The translations under genes were made by a program, and so were the position numbers. This document shows, in pieces, positions 1 through 6,907 of a DNA stretch of 15,980 nucleotides. Each line of letters opens with the position of its first letter. Position 1 is the stretch's first letter. The notes beneath the pieces are model-generated. The model was not told where the DNA came from. It ran no database searches and saw only the letters and a program-made list of their open reading frames with translations. This DNA comes from Competibacteraceae bacterium UBA3908 (GTDB lineage: Bacteria > Pseudomonadota > Gammaproteobacteria > Competibacterales > Competibacteraceae): contig DGFE01000243.1 of the NCBI GenBank assembly GCA_002391525.1, positions 1-15,980 of the forward strand, read 5' to 3'.

Positions 1-19
1 AGATGTGTATAAGAGACAG
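1..19 (+). other. Nextera transposase mosaic-end adapter remnant
   Basis: The first 19 bases are identical to the Tn5/Nextera mosaic-end adapter used in tagmentation libraries. The match is exact over the whole adapter length and stops at base 19, where normal high-GC coding sequence begins. It is therefore untrimmed library sequence at a contig edge and not genomic DNA. Any reading frame running through these bases, on either strand, should be cut at base 20. Confidence 0.95.
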
Positions 20-935
20 GGCCGTGTCGTTCGACCTGTCGGGCGTTGCGGCAAGCCCAGTCCTGGATGCGCCGAAACGCATAACCGGTGGCCGCTCGAA
101 CCGCCCCGCCCCGGGTGCCCGCCAGCCGTATTCTCGGATCGGTCGGCGGCGGCATGGCCGCGATGCCCATGGGGATGATGCCGCGCTCCGCGCTCGGCAA
201 GGCGGCGGATCCCGGGAACAGCGACGCGGCGATCCGCCGGCAGTCGGCTTCCAGCCGCGGCCAGGGCAGAATCCGGGGCGTGAAGCGGGTTTCCTCCACC
301 AGCACCCGGTCGCGGCCCAAGGGCAGACTGTAGACGAAACGGAAACCGTGCTCGTCGGCGCTCATGTCGGTCATCAGCTCGGCCCGTTGCGGATTGTCCA
401 CCGGTTCGGCCAGCTGCAGGACATGGCCGACGAATTGCTGGTAAAGCCGTGCCTTGAGAGGGCTGTGGTCGGCATGGTTGCGGGCGTCGACGATATGCCT
501 GGCCGAGGTCTCGAAACCTTCGCCCCGAATTGCGACGGCATGATCGCCGGATGTCAATTCGGTGACGGCGACACCCTGGATGAGTTGAAATTCCGGTCGC
601 TCGTCGATCCGAGCCAGGCAGTGCTGGCGATGGATCAGGGCGCTGACCGCGGCGTAGTGGCGCTCGTCGCCGCCTTCGTGCAGGACCTGGTTGCCGTCGC
701 GGTCCGCGAACCTCCAGCTTCGCCACTGACCGAGCAACGGCCACGGCGAATGTTGCAGTTCGCCTGGCGTGGCCCAGAAGGCAAAGCCGCGATCCGGCGG
801 CGGGTCGGCGCGGGCCTCGATCACCGCGACCTTGAGACGCGCGCCGCCCTCGCTCTCCGCCAGCGCCGCCGCCAGGCTCAGGCCCGCGCTGCCAGCGCCC
901 AGGATGGCCAGATCGAAGCGCGCCGCCGAGGTCAT
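20..935 (-). CDS. crtY: Lycopene beta-cyclase, 3' end missing at contig edge
   Basis: CrtY cyclises both ends of lycopene to give beta-carotene, the direct precursor of retinal for the rhodopsin encoded nearby. About 305 residues are present of a family length near 390, and the C-terminus is lost at the adapter. An N-terminal FAD/NAD Rossmann motif GAGSAG lies at residues 13-18. A central block FVGHVLQL followed by RFVYSLPLGRDRVLVEET, and the late GTRGGAVRAATGYAFRRIQ block, are typical of the CrtY/CrtL cyclase family. The ATG at 935 overlaps the crtB stop as ATGA, implying translational coupling as the last visible gene of crtEIBY. Family assignment is firm. Symmetric beta-cyclisation is inferred from the rhodopsin context. 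Confidence 0.9.
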
Positions 936-1897
936 GCTCGATCCGCCATGACTTCCGCGACCAGGTCCTGGAAACCCGCGTGCAGGGCGGGATCATGGGC
1001 TTTGGCCGGATCGCGCCGCGAGCGACGCCAGCCCGGCGGGACGGCCAGGCTTCGCAGGGCGATGGCCACCTTGCGCCAGGTTGGAACCGAGGCGCGCGGA
1101 GCCAGCGGCGAGCAGTCCTGCCGTTCGATCATGACGCCGATATGCCGATAGACCCGGGCGGCGATCCGAATGCCCGGGCGCGCGCCGGGCGGTAACAGAC
1201 ACAATCCATCCTCGCCGCTGGCATAGTAGGGTTCGGCCATCGCCAGCAGACGCCGGGTCGCCTGTCGGATGGCGGGTTCGTGCCGGTCCGGGTTCGACGC
1301 CAGTTCGGGAACGACGGCGGACTCGAACCAGGTGGTGGGCAGGTAGCGGCGCTGACGCCGGGCATCCTCGGCCACGTCCCGGGCGATGTTGGTGAACTGC
1401 ATGGCGACGCCCAGATCGATGGCGTGGGCAAGTCCCCGCCGATCCGCAAGGTCCAGAACCCTGGCCATCATCACGCCGACGCTGCCGGCGACCCGATAGG
1501 CATACCGGCGCAGCGCATCCTCGTCGGCGATGGCGACCCGGCCCTGATCCAGGCGCAGGCCGTCCAGCAAATGGCGCGGAGCGGCCATCGGAATGCCGGT
1601 CGTTCGCGCCAGATCCATGAAATCGGCCAGTCGGGGAAGGGTGGTCGAGCGCGTCGCGAGATCGCGCGCGATTTGGTCCAGCAGCTCGCTGGCGTCGTGG
1701 TCGCCCGGTCCGCAACCCTCGTCGACCAGGTCATCGACCCAGCGGCAGAACGCATACAGGCGGGTCGCTCGCCGGCGCAGCCGACCGGGCAGGAAATGGC
1801 TGGCGAAATGGAAGGAACGGCCATGCCGCCTGAGCACTGTCGCCGGGCGGTTGTCGCCGACTGGCGGCAATCGCGCATCGTCCCGACCGTCAACCAT
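932..1897 (-). CDS. crtB: Phytoene synthase
   Basis: CrtB condenses two GGPP head to head into phytoene, the first committed step of carotenoid synthesis. The 321-residue product has the usual length. The first Asp-rich motif DDLVDE (residues 55-60) follows the family block SFHFASHFLPG and LYAFCRWV. The second motif reads QFTNIARDVAEDARRQRRYLP in two parts, with N170, D174 and D178 as expected Mg-diphosphate ligands. The ATG at 1897 overlaps the crtI stop by 8 bases and the stop overlaps crtY by 4 bases, so all three are probably translated from one mRNA. No strong Shine-Dalgarno sequence precedes this start, consistent with coupling to crtI. Squalene synthase-like enzymes share the fold, but the operon position settles the call. 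Confidence 0.95.
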   Translation of the reverse strand: MVDGRDDARLPPVGDNRPATVLRRHGRSFHFASHFLPGRLRRRATRLYAFCRWVDDLVDEGCGPGDHDASELLDQIARDLATRSTTLPRLADFMDLARTTGIPMAAPRHLLDGLRLDQGRVAIADEDALRRYAYRVAGSVGVMMARVLDLADRRGLAHAIDLGVAMQFTNIARDVAEDARRQRRYLPTTWFESAVVPELASNPDRHEPAIRQATRRLLAMAEPYYASGEDGLCLLPPGARPGIRIAARVYRHIGVMIERQDCSPLAPRASVPTWRKVAIALRSLAVPPGWRRSRRDPAKAHDPALHAGFQDLVAEVMADRA

Positions 1898-3431
1898 GGG
1901 CGGTGGCCGGAACTGGCGGGTCCCCTGCGTCGGGCGGCGGCGCGTCGGGAATCAGTTTTTCAAGCACCTTGGCGGAACTCAGAACGCCGGGCACCCCGGC
2001 GCCCGGATGGGTCCCGGCCCCGACCAGATAGAGGTTGCGCGGCCCTTCGGCGCGGTTGTGGAAGCGGAACCAGGCCGATTGCCGAAACAGGGGCGCGATG
2101 GAAAAACCGGCCCCGGCCACGCTCAGATAGCGGGACGCGAAATCCCGCGGCGTCATGTAAAAATCCGACACCATGTTTTCCCGCAACCCTGGCAGCAGGC
2201 CGCGTTCCAGGGCGCTGATGATGCGCTCCCGCAGTTTCGGCGCCTCGATCTCCCAGTCGATGGCGGCCCGCAGATTCGGGACCGGCGCGAGGATGTAGAA
2301 GGAGTCCTGTCCGGGTGGCGCGAAGCTGGGATCGGTGGCGGTCGGTCGATGGATATAGAGGGAAAAATCATCCGCCAGCCGTCCGGTAAAAATGTCTTTC
2401 AGCAAACCCCGATAACGTTCGCCCAGCCAGATGGTGTGATGGGCCACATCCGGGTAGGTCTTGCGCGAGCCAAAAAACAGCACGAACAGACCCATGGACA
2501 GTGTTGCCCGCGAAACTTTCAGACGGCAGGCGCGCGACTGGGTTTCGGCGGGCAGGAGCCGGGTATACAAATACAGGGGGTCGGCATCGGAAACCACGAG
2601 GTCGCCGGCCAATTCCTCACCGTTTTCGAGGCGTACGCCCCGCGCCGCGCCGCCCCGGACCAGAATCTCCGCCACCGTGGTTTCCAGCCGGACTTCGACC
2701 CCGGTCTCGTCCAGCAGGCGGCCCAGCGCGGCCACGATGGCGCCGGCGCCGCCACGGGCGAAATAGACGCCGTCCCGACGTTCCAGGTAATGGATCAGGC
2801 TGTAGATGCTGGTGGTGGCGAACGGGTTGCCGCCCACCAGCAGCGGCTGGATGGAAAAAGCGCGCCGCAGGCGGTCGTCTCGCAGATGGGCCGAAACCAC
2901 CTGCCAGACTGTCCGGTAGCTTTTCAGTCGCAGCAGCCGGGGGATTTGCCGCAGCAAGGTGGCAAAGCGGTGGAATGGCTGATCGGACAGTTCGCCGAAG
3001 CCGATCTCGAAAAGGGTTCTGGACGTTTCCAGCAAACGGAGATAGCCCTGTTCGTCGCCCGGCGCCAGGCGGCGGATTTCGCGCAGGGTGTCCTCCACCG
3101 CGCCGCCGTAATCGAAGCGGCTGCCGTCGGCGAACTCAAAGCGATACCAGGGATTGAGCGGCAGGAATTCCACGTAGTCGGCGCGGTTCAGGCCAAACAG
3201 CGCGAACAGCTCGTCGAACAGAAAGGGCGCGGTGATCACGGTGGGTCCGGCGTCGTGCCGGAAACCGTCCCGCTCGAAAACCTGGGCACGTCCGCCCAGC
3301 CGTTGACAGCGGTCGAGCAGCGTGACCCGGTAGCCCCTGGCCCGGAGCCGCAAGGCCGCCGCCATGCCGCCAAACCCGCCGCCAACGATCAGCGCGCGGT
3401 TGCCGGGGCCGGATTCTCGATTAACCCGCAT
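1890..3431 (-). CDS. crtI: Phytoene desaturase (lycopene-forming)
   Basis: CrtI is an FAD-dependent desaturase that converts phytoene to lycopene. The 513-residue product begins at the ATG at 3431, chosen because the dinucleotide-binding motif IVGGGFGGMAAALRLRARGY starts at residue 15, exactly where the family places it. A longer frame upstream runs antisense-like through crtE and shows no family similarity. The segment LGGRAQVFERDGFRHDAGPT (residues 45-64) is the conserved FAD-adjacent block. The C-terminal GAGTHPGAGVPGV is the classical bacterial CrtI signature. The start overlaps the crtE stop by 11 bases and the stop overlaps crtB by 8. A four-step desaturation to lycopene is expected because a lycopene cyclase gene follows, but this is inference. 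Confidence 0.96.
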   Translation of the reverse strand: MRVNRESGPGNRALIVGGGFGGMAAALRLRARGYRVTLLDRCQRLGGRAQVFERDGFRHDAGPTVITAPFLFDELFALFGLNRADYVEFLPLNPWYRFEFADGSRFDYGGAVEDTLREIRRLAPGDEQGYLRLLETSRTLFEIGFGELSDQPFHRFATLLRQIPRLLRLKSYRTVWQVVSAHLRDDRLRRAFSIQPLLVGGNPFATTSIYSLIHYLERRDGVYFARGGAGAIVAALGRLLDETGVEVRLETTVAEILVRGGAARGVRLENGEELAGDLVVSDADPLYLYTRLLPAETQSRACRLKVSRATLSMGLFVLFFGSRKTYPDVAHHTIWLGERYRGLLKDIFTGRLADDFSLYIHRPTATDPSFAPPGQDSFYILAPVPNLRAAIDWEIEAPKLRERIISALERGLLPGLRENMVSDFYMTPRDFASRYLSVAGAGFSIAPLFRQSAWFRFHNRAEGPRNLYLVGAGTHPGAGVPGVLSSAKVLEKLIPDAPPPDAGDPPVPATAHG

Positions 3432-4410
3432 CCAGTCTGTTCCCGATTCTGCCGGCCAGCCAGAGCACCAGGGGTTGAATGCCGGACGGCAGTGCCGTGG
3501 CGTGCCGTTCCGCGCCCCGCAGCAGTTCGCGGGCACGCCGCGCCACCCAGGCTTTCGCCTCGTCCGGAGGTCGGTGCCGCATTTCGATCAGCACCGCGTT
3601 CATGAGGTGTCGATCATCGTGACGCTGATCCAGGGTCCAGTCATCCAGATCGTCGAGCAGTTGGTAGGCTACCCCCAGCCGGGCCATGGCGGTGGAGGCC
3701 ATGGCCGCCATGGCCCGGTTGTCGGCTGCCGAACCGCCGGCAATCAGGGCAAGCGCCAGAGGCAGACCGAGCAGGGGACCGGATTTCCGCGCCGCGACCG
3801 CTTCATACTCCACCAGTCGGGTGATGGCGGTCCGTCGGGCCGCCAAATCGTCCAACTGGCCGGCAATGGTCTGGTTGACTGCCTCCTGAACCGCTTCCAG
3901 CAGCGCCGGTTGCCGGGCGGGAGCGACCCGAACCTCGCGCAGGACGCCATGGGCCGCCGCTATCAGGGCGTCGCCGGCGCAGATGGCCGGTCCGATGCCG
4001 ACCACGGTCCATAAGGCCGGCGCGCCCCGGCGGACGGTGTCGCCGTCCTGGATATCGTCGTGGATGAGCGCGGCGTTGTGCAGCCACTCGCAGCAGCAGG
4101 CCAGGGCCATGCCGGTCCGCGCGTCCAGACCCAGGGAGTGGGCCGCGTGCCAGGCGAGCCGTGCGCGAATCCGCTGACCACCGGATCCCAGATGCGGCGC
4201 CAGCAGGTCTTCGAGCGGCTTGAGCGACGTGGCGAACGGGACTCCAGGCGTGGCCTCGCTGGAAAAACATGAAAATGGATGGTGAAGTTTATGCTCCAGC
4301 GCCACGGGAAGGGCGGGAAGCTCGGCGGTGCGGGTTGTTCTTCGGGAAAATGTCGGGATTTCGATAAAACATTCCTCTTTCATTGCTGTAATCACCGTGT
4401 CTACAGCCAC
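3421..4410 (-). CDS. crtE: Geranylgeranyl diphosphate synthase
   Basis: This trans-prenyltransferase elongates allylic diphosphates to GGPP, the substrate of CrtB. The first Asp-rich motif is DDIQD (D118, D119, D122), followed by the RR pair at 127-128. The second motif is DDLDD (253-257), and K209 lies in VAARKSG. The two residues at -4 and -5 before the first motif are both Ala, compatible with a chain longer than farnesyl. The start is uncertain. A GTG at 4410 lies immediately after AAAGGAAG, which is too close for ideal spacing, an in-frame GTG at 4395 is better spaced, and an ATG at 4383 gives a protein nine residues shorter. It is the first gene of the crt operon and lies 219 bases downstream of the rhodopsin gene on the same strand. 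Confidence 0.93.
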   Translation of the reverse strand: MAVDTVITAMKEECFIEIPTFSRRTTRTAELPALPVALEHKLHHPFSCFSSEATPGVPFATSLKPLEDLLAPHLGSGGQRIRARLAWHAAHSLGLDARTGMALACCCEWLHNAALIHDDIQDGDTVRRGAPALWTVVGIGPAICAGDALIAAAHGVLREVRVAPARQPALLEAVQEAVNQTIAGQLDDLAARRTAITRLVEYEAVAARKSGPLLGLPLALALIAGGSAADNRAMAAMASTAMARLGVAYQLLDDLDDWTLDQRHDDRHLMNAVLIEMRHRPPDEAKAWVARRARELLRGAERHATALPSGIQPLVLWLAGRIGNRLDAG

Positions 4411-4438
4411 CTTCCTTTGCGCGGATTATTCGGTGAAG

Positions 4439-4557
4439 GGATATCGGCGCGCTCGTCATTTCCTTTCCGCCAAGGGCTGGTTTGGTTGACGCTGGATCGA
4501 AGCGCTACCGGAATACTGCAATTACCGATCTTCGGGTTGCCGATATCCATTCGGGTT
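4439..4557. promoter_or_regulatory. Repeats in the crtE upstream region
   Basis: The 219-base gap between the rhodopsin stop and crtE holds a perfect 10-bp inverted pair, GGATATCGGC at 4439-4448 and GCCGATATCC at 4539-4548, whose arms begin exactly 100 bp apart. A direct 8-bp repeat TTCGGGTT occurs at 4531-4538 and 4550-4557 and flanks the right arm. Position directly before crtE suggests operator sites for the crt operon, possibly acting through looping, but no known regulator consensus is recognised. No convincing sigma-70 promoter or intrinsic terminator was found in this gap, so read-through from the rhodopsin gene is possible. Confidence 0.3.
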
Positions 4558-4629
4558 ATGAAAGAGATAAACGAATGACCCCGGGAACCCCCGTGGCGAT
4601 TGGCGATTATCGAGACGTTCGGCAGTGGG

Positions 4630-5373
4630 CTATATGTCTCTCATGGCCCGCTTGAGCTGAATGTCGCGAGTGATTTCTTTCGCCGCGATCAGGGCAATCA
4701 GACCCAACCCAACTTTGTTCACGAGATCGGAAATATTGTAGACCAGCTCGCGCGCTACCTTGAAACCATCGGCGTCGCCCAGCATGCCGAATACAAACCC
4801 GAGAGGGTAGATAGACCAGCCGATCAGGATAAACAGACGAATGTTGAAGAATGCCCGCCTGACTGGGACAACTTTGTCTTTCGCGACTTCCGCCAGCGTG
4901 CTGTACAACATATAAAGCAGGAGTATGAACGCCAGCATGCCGAGAGAGAACATCACCCATGCTTCAAACGTCATTCCAGGGGTGTTGGCGAAGCGCTCGC
5001 CAAAGAAACCGAAAACGATCATCGCGATATCCGCCGCGATAATGACGATGGCCACGCCTTGTTTTTCCGCCGTGACTTCGAGCAGGATCATGAGGTTGAC
5101 CAGCATCAACGGCGTCGTGATGAGCCAGTCGATGTATCGAATGTGCGTGGGCAGGGCCAGCAGTCCTTGAATATCGCCGTTGGTGCCCACGACTCCGCTC
5201 ATGCGGAAGTACATGGTGGCGGCTATGGCGGTGTAGATGCCGGCGATGGTGGCGGCGCTGCGGAAGTTGGCTTCCAGCGTATCGCGCTCCAGCCAGAAAA
5301 ACACGCTGGCGCCGGCCATGCCCAGCATGGTGACGACAAACGTGTATTGCGTGATCAGGACCAGTTCAGCCAT
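4630..5373 (-). CDS. Microbial rhodopsin, proteorhodopsin-like, DTN motif
   Basis: A 247-residue seven-helix retinal protein, probably an outward light-driven proton pump. Lys220 in ISDLVNKVG is the Schiff-base lysine and Asp216 its counter-ion. Helix C reads RYIDWLITTPLMLVN, giving Arg79, proton acceptor Asp82, Thr86 and, at the cytoplasmic donor position (BR Asp96, PR Glu108), Asn93. Helix F has GWSIYP (W186, Y189, P190). Met90 sits at the PR tuning site, suggesting green absorption. Phe142 fills the helix E position that is Gly in xanthorhodopsins, arguing against a carotenoid antenna. The only histidine is His77, just before helix C, so PR His75 and the helix B His of DTG pumps are both absent. 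The ATG follows AAAAAGGA with good spacing. Retinal would come from the adjacent crt pathway. A slow pump or a sensor is possible. Confidence 0.96.
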   Translation of the reverse strand: MAELVLITQYTFVVTMLGMAGASVFFWLERDTLEANFRSAATIAGIYTAIAATMYFRMSGVVGTNGDIQGLLALPTHIRYIDWLITTPLMLVNLMILLEVTAEKQGVAIVIIAADIAMIVFGFFGERFANTPGMTFEAWVMFSLGMLAFILLLYMLYSTLAEVAKDKVVPVRRAFFNIRLFILIGWSIYPLGFVFGMLGDADGFKVARELVYNISDLVNKVGLGLIALIAAKEITRDIQLKRAMRDI

Positions 5374-5467
5374 TTGTTTTTCCTTTTTGAAGACGCGCGC
5401 CTTGATTGACGCATAATTTTAAATTTCTCAAGCACTGGTTATTGAGTACTCGGCCTTGTTCAAATCT

Positions 5468-5517
5468 GAATCGTTTGAGCTTGAATCCGAGTCAATCGAA
5501 TCTTTTTAATCTGATTT
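5468..5517. repeat. GAATC repeats at 15-bp intervals upstream of the rhodopsin gene
   Basis: The pentamer GAATC starts at 5468, 5483 and 5498, exactly 15 bp apart, and a degenerate copy GATTT follows at 5513, again 15 bp on. The block lies about 95-140 bases upstream of the rhodopsin start, in an AT-rich 170-base gap after the 215-aa gene. Regular phasing suggests binding sites for a multimeric regulator of the rhodopsin gene. The units are short and the stretch is of low complexity, so chance is not excluded. No clear -35/-10 pair was identified between these repeats and the rhodopsin start. Confidence 0.3.
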
Positions 5518-5543
5518 TCTGGAAGCCCCGTCACGAACGCCAG

Positions 5544-6191
5544 TCAGTAAAATTCCTTGAATTGGGATTTGAATTTTTCGGCTGACTTGCGGGAACCGTA
5601 ATTCTGAATGATGTCTTCAAGCCCACGCAACAGTGCTGAAAACCGCTCGGCGCTTTCACAACGGGCAATTTTTTCGGCAACCAGGGAATAGTCATCTCCC
5701 ATCAGGGACTGCAAAAAGGCTTTCAGTTCTCCCTTGGCCTGCTCAAGCCTGGTGTCCACGACCGCTTGAGTCTGTGATGAGCCGGCAACCTGCTGCGCGA
5801 AGTAGCCTCGAGGGTCGTCGTCGGGTTCCAAACGGCGTGGGCCAGTTCCGGTCGTGGGTCTTTGCGCGCCGCCTTTTGCCACGGGGCTCAGGGCGGCGGA
5901 TTCGGATTCCTTCAGGTTTTGTAAAAACTCGATATATTGGTCCTGCGCGGCGGTGGTAAGTAAGGCGGCGGCGGTTCGATTCTCGGCAAACTCGATGAAT
6001 CCAGATTTGTGCAAATCAGAAAGCATCGCCGCTACATCGCCAAGCAAGGAAATGTCTTTCTTGAGAGAGGCGATATCCGTCTTTCCATCGATCAGGATCA
6101 ACAGCGTTCTCAACTTTGGCGGGAGATCATGGATTCTCCGGGAAATTGCCAATAGCGCTTTCGCTGTTTTTACAGGTATGAAAGAATTCAT
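5544..6191 (-). CDS. Hypothetical protein with N-terminal winged-helix-like module
   Basis: The function of this 215-residue soluble protein is not recognised. Residues 1-70 are helical, with a stretch PPKLRTLLILIDGKTDIASL and then a short segment ending LHKSGFIEF. This resembles, from memory, an N-terminal winged-helix-like module common in uncharacterised proteobacterial proteins. A Pro/Gly/Asp-rich linker (about 103-127) follows, then a charged helical C-terminal region (about 140-215) with EQAKGELKAFLQSLMGDDYS. There is no signal peptide or membrane segment. The ATG at 6191 is preceded by a GAGGGAGAG ribosome-binding site about 10 bases away. It lies 170 bases upstream of the rhodopsin gene on the same strand and shares its lower GC, so the two may have moved together. 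A regulatory or accessory role is only inference. Confidence 0.75.
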   Translation of the reverse strand: MNSFIPVKTAKALLAISRRIHDLPPKLRTLLILIDGKTDIASLKKDISLLGDVAAMLSDLHKSGFIEFAENRTAAALLTTAAQDQYIEFLQNLKESESAALSPVAKGGAQRPTTGTGPRRLEPDDDPRGYFAQQVAGSSQTQAVVDTRLEQAKGELKAFLQSLMGDDYSLVAEKIARCESAERFSALLRGLEDIIQNYGSRKSAEKFKSQFKEFY

Positions 6192-6240
6192 TCGGACAAT
6201 TCTCTCCCTCTGATGTTGAGGTACAGTCCCATTTATTGAC

Positions 6241-6280
6241 TTGCTGCGCGCGATATAAAAAAATACAATAGTATCGTAAA
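6241..6280. promoter_or_regulatory. Putative divergent promoters in the 6192-6548 gap
   Basis: The 357-base gap between the 215-aa gene (minus) and the STAS gene (plus) is AT-rich at its left end. On the minus strand, TTTACG (6275-6280) and TATATC (6252-6257) are 17 bases apart and would start transcription about 55 bases before the 215-aa gene. On the plus strand, TTGCTG (6241-6246) and TACAAT (6264-6269) are also 17 bases apart, but would leave a 5' leader near 270 bases for the STAS gene. Both are sigma-70-like matches by eye and neither is strong. Apart from the palindrome at 6394, nothing else is recognised in this gap. Confidence 0.3.
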
Positions 6281-6393
6281 GTTAACGCCTGGTGGGGCTG
6301 ATCCGCGAGATTCCGTGCTTTCCGAAGACTACCAGAGGGGTGAGATCAGGGTCCGGCAATTCCCGCGCTGCTACAGCTTGCATCGCACTAATT

Positions 6394-6405
6394 TTACAAC
6401 TGTAA
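6394..6405. promoter_or_regulatory. TTACA-AC-TGTAA palindrome
   Basis: A perfect 5-bp inverted repeat with a 2-bp spacer lies in the non-coding gap about 145 bases before the STAS gene. It has the size and symmetry of a dimeric regulator site, but it matches no operator I can name. Short palindromes arise readily in AT-rich sequence, so support is weak. Confidence 0.2.
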
Positions 6406-6548
6406 GCTACCATTGGGTAATTTTCAACGCCCGGTATTGCCGATTCGCCACTGCGCAAGCAGCGCGCTGAAACGCCGACGACCCGTGCAATCCCGGCGGG
6501 GGGAAGCTATCCTAGCCTTTATCTTTTTGAATCAGTGGGAAGTTCACT

Positions 6549-6884
6549 ATGGTGTTAACGCATCGCGATGTCGACGGCATCGATATCGTCGCCCTGGCGG
6601 GGCGACTGGTGATGGCCGACGTGCCGCAGGTTCGGCAGCGGTTGCTGGCGACGGTCGAGCAGGGCAGCGGTAAGCTGATCCTGGATCTGGCCGATGTGGG
6701 ATTCATGGATTCCAGCGGTCTTTCGGTGCTGGTGTCGGTGTTCAAGGCCGCCCGGCTCAAGAACGGCGAGGTGGTGTTGCTCCATCTGAATCCAACCGTT
6801 CGTTCCCTGATCGAGCTGACCCGCTTGCAGCAGATCTTCGCGATTTTCGACGACGAAGCGGCGGCGCTGGCCCGGCTGCGCTAG
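6549..6884 (+). CDS. STAS-domain anti-sigma factor antagonist
   Basis: A 111-residue single-domain protein of the SpoIIAA/RsbV (STAS) family. In that family the protein binds a serine kinase/anti-sigma partner and is switched off by phosphorylation. The signature FMDSSGLSVLVS is present, with Ser55 (after Asp54) as the expected phospho-acceptor. The segment GKLILDLADVGF before it forms the central strand typical of the fold. The ATG at 6549 follows GGGAAG with about 7 bases spacing. No anti-sigma kinase or PP2C phosphatase is encoded in the window, so its partner lies elsewhere. The neighbouring response regulator suggests control of gene expression, motility or surface attachment. The family is sure and the target is unknown. 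Confidence 0.9.
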   Translation: MVLTHRDVDGIDIVALAGRLVMADVPQVRQRLLATVEQGSGKLILDLADVGFMDSSGLSVLVSVFKAARLKNGEVVLLHLNPTVRSLIELTRLQQIFAIFDDEAAALARLR

Positions 6885-6887
6885 GCC

Positions 6888-6907
6888 GGGCGCGCGTGGC
6901 GCGTCCC
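6888..6907 (+). terminator. GC-rich stem-loop after the STAS gene
   Basis: Directly after the STAS stop codon, GGGCGCG pairs with CGCGTCCC around a five-base loop, with one bulged T. It has the form of a terminator hairpin, but only a weak T-containing stretch follows and no run of T. It may reduce read-through into the response-regulator gene, which has its own strong ribosome-binding site 150 bases on. Confidence 0.25.

Noticed and set aside
3..1151. A 382-codon plus-strand frame opening inside the adapter
   Set aside because: Its start codon lies in library adapter sequence and the rest is antisense to crtY and crtB.
1593..3605. A 670-codon open frame on the plus strand across crtB, crtI and crtE
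   Set aside because: It is antisense to three genes with clear family motifs and overlaps them almost entirely. Its product is rich in Arg, Gly and Pro with no recognisable domain, as expected for a shadow frame in GC-rich DNA.
4279..4578. A 99-codon plus-strand frame in the rhodopsin-crtE gap
   Set aside because: It starts antisense within crtE, has no ribosome-binding site or known domain, and its apparent openness is explained by base composition.
4600..5409. A 269-codon plus-strand frame opposite the rhodopsin gene
   Set aside because: It is antisense to a certain rhodopsin gene. The His/Asp/Glu-rich product is the complement of hydrophobic helix codons.
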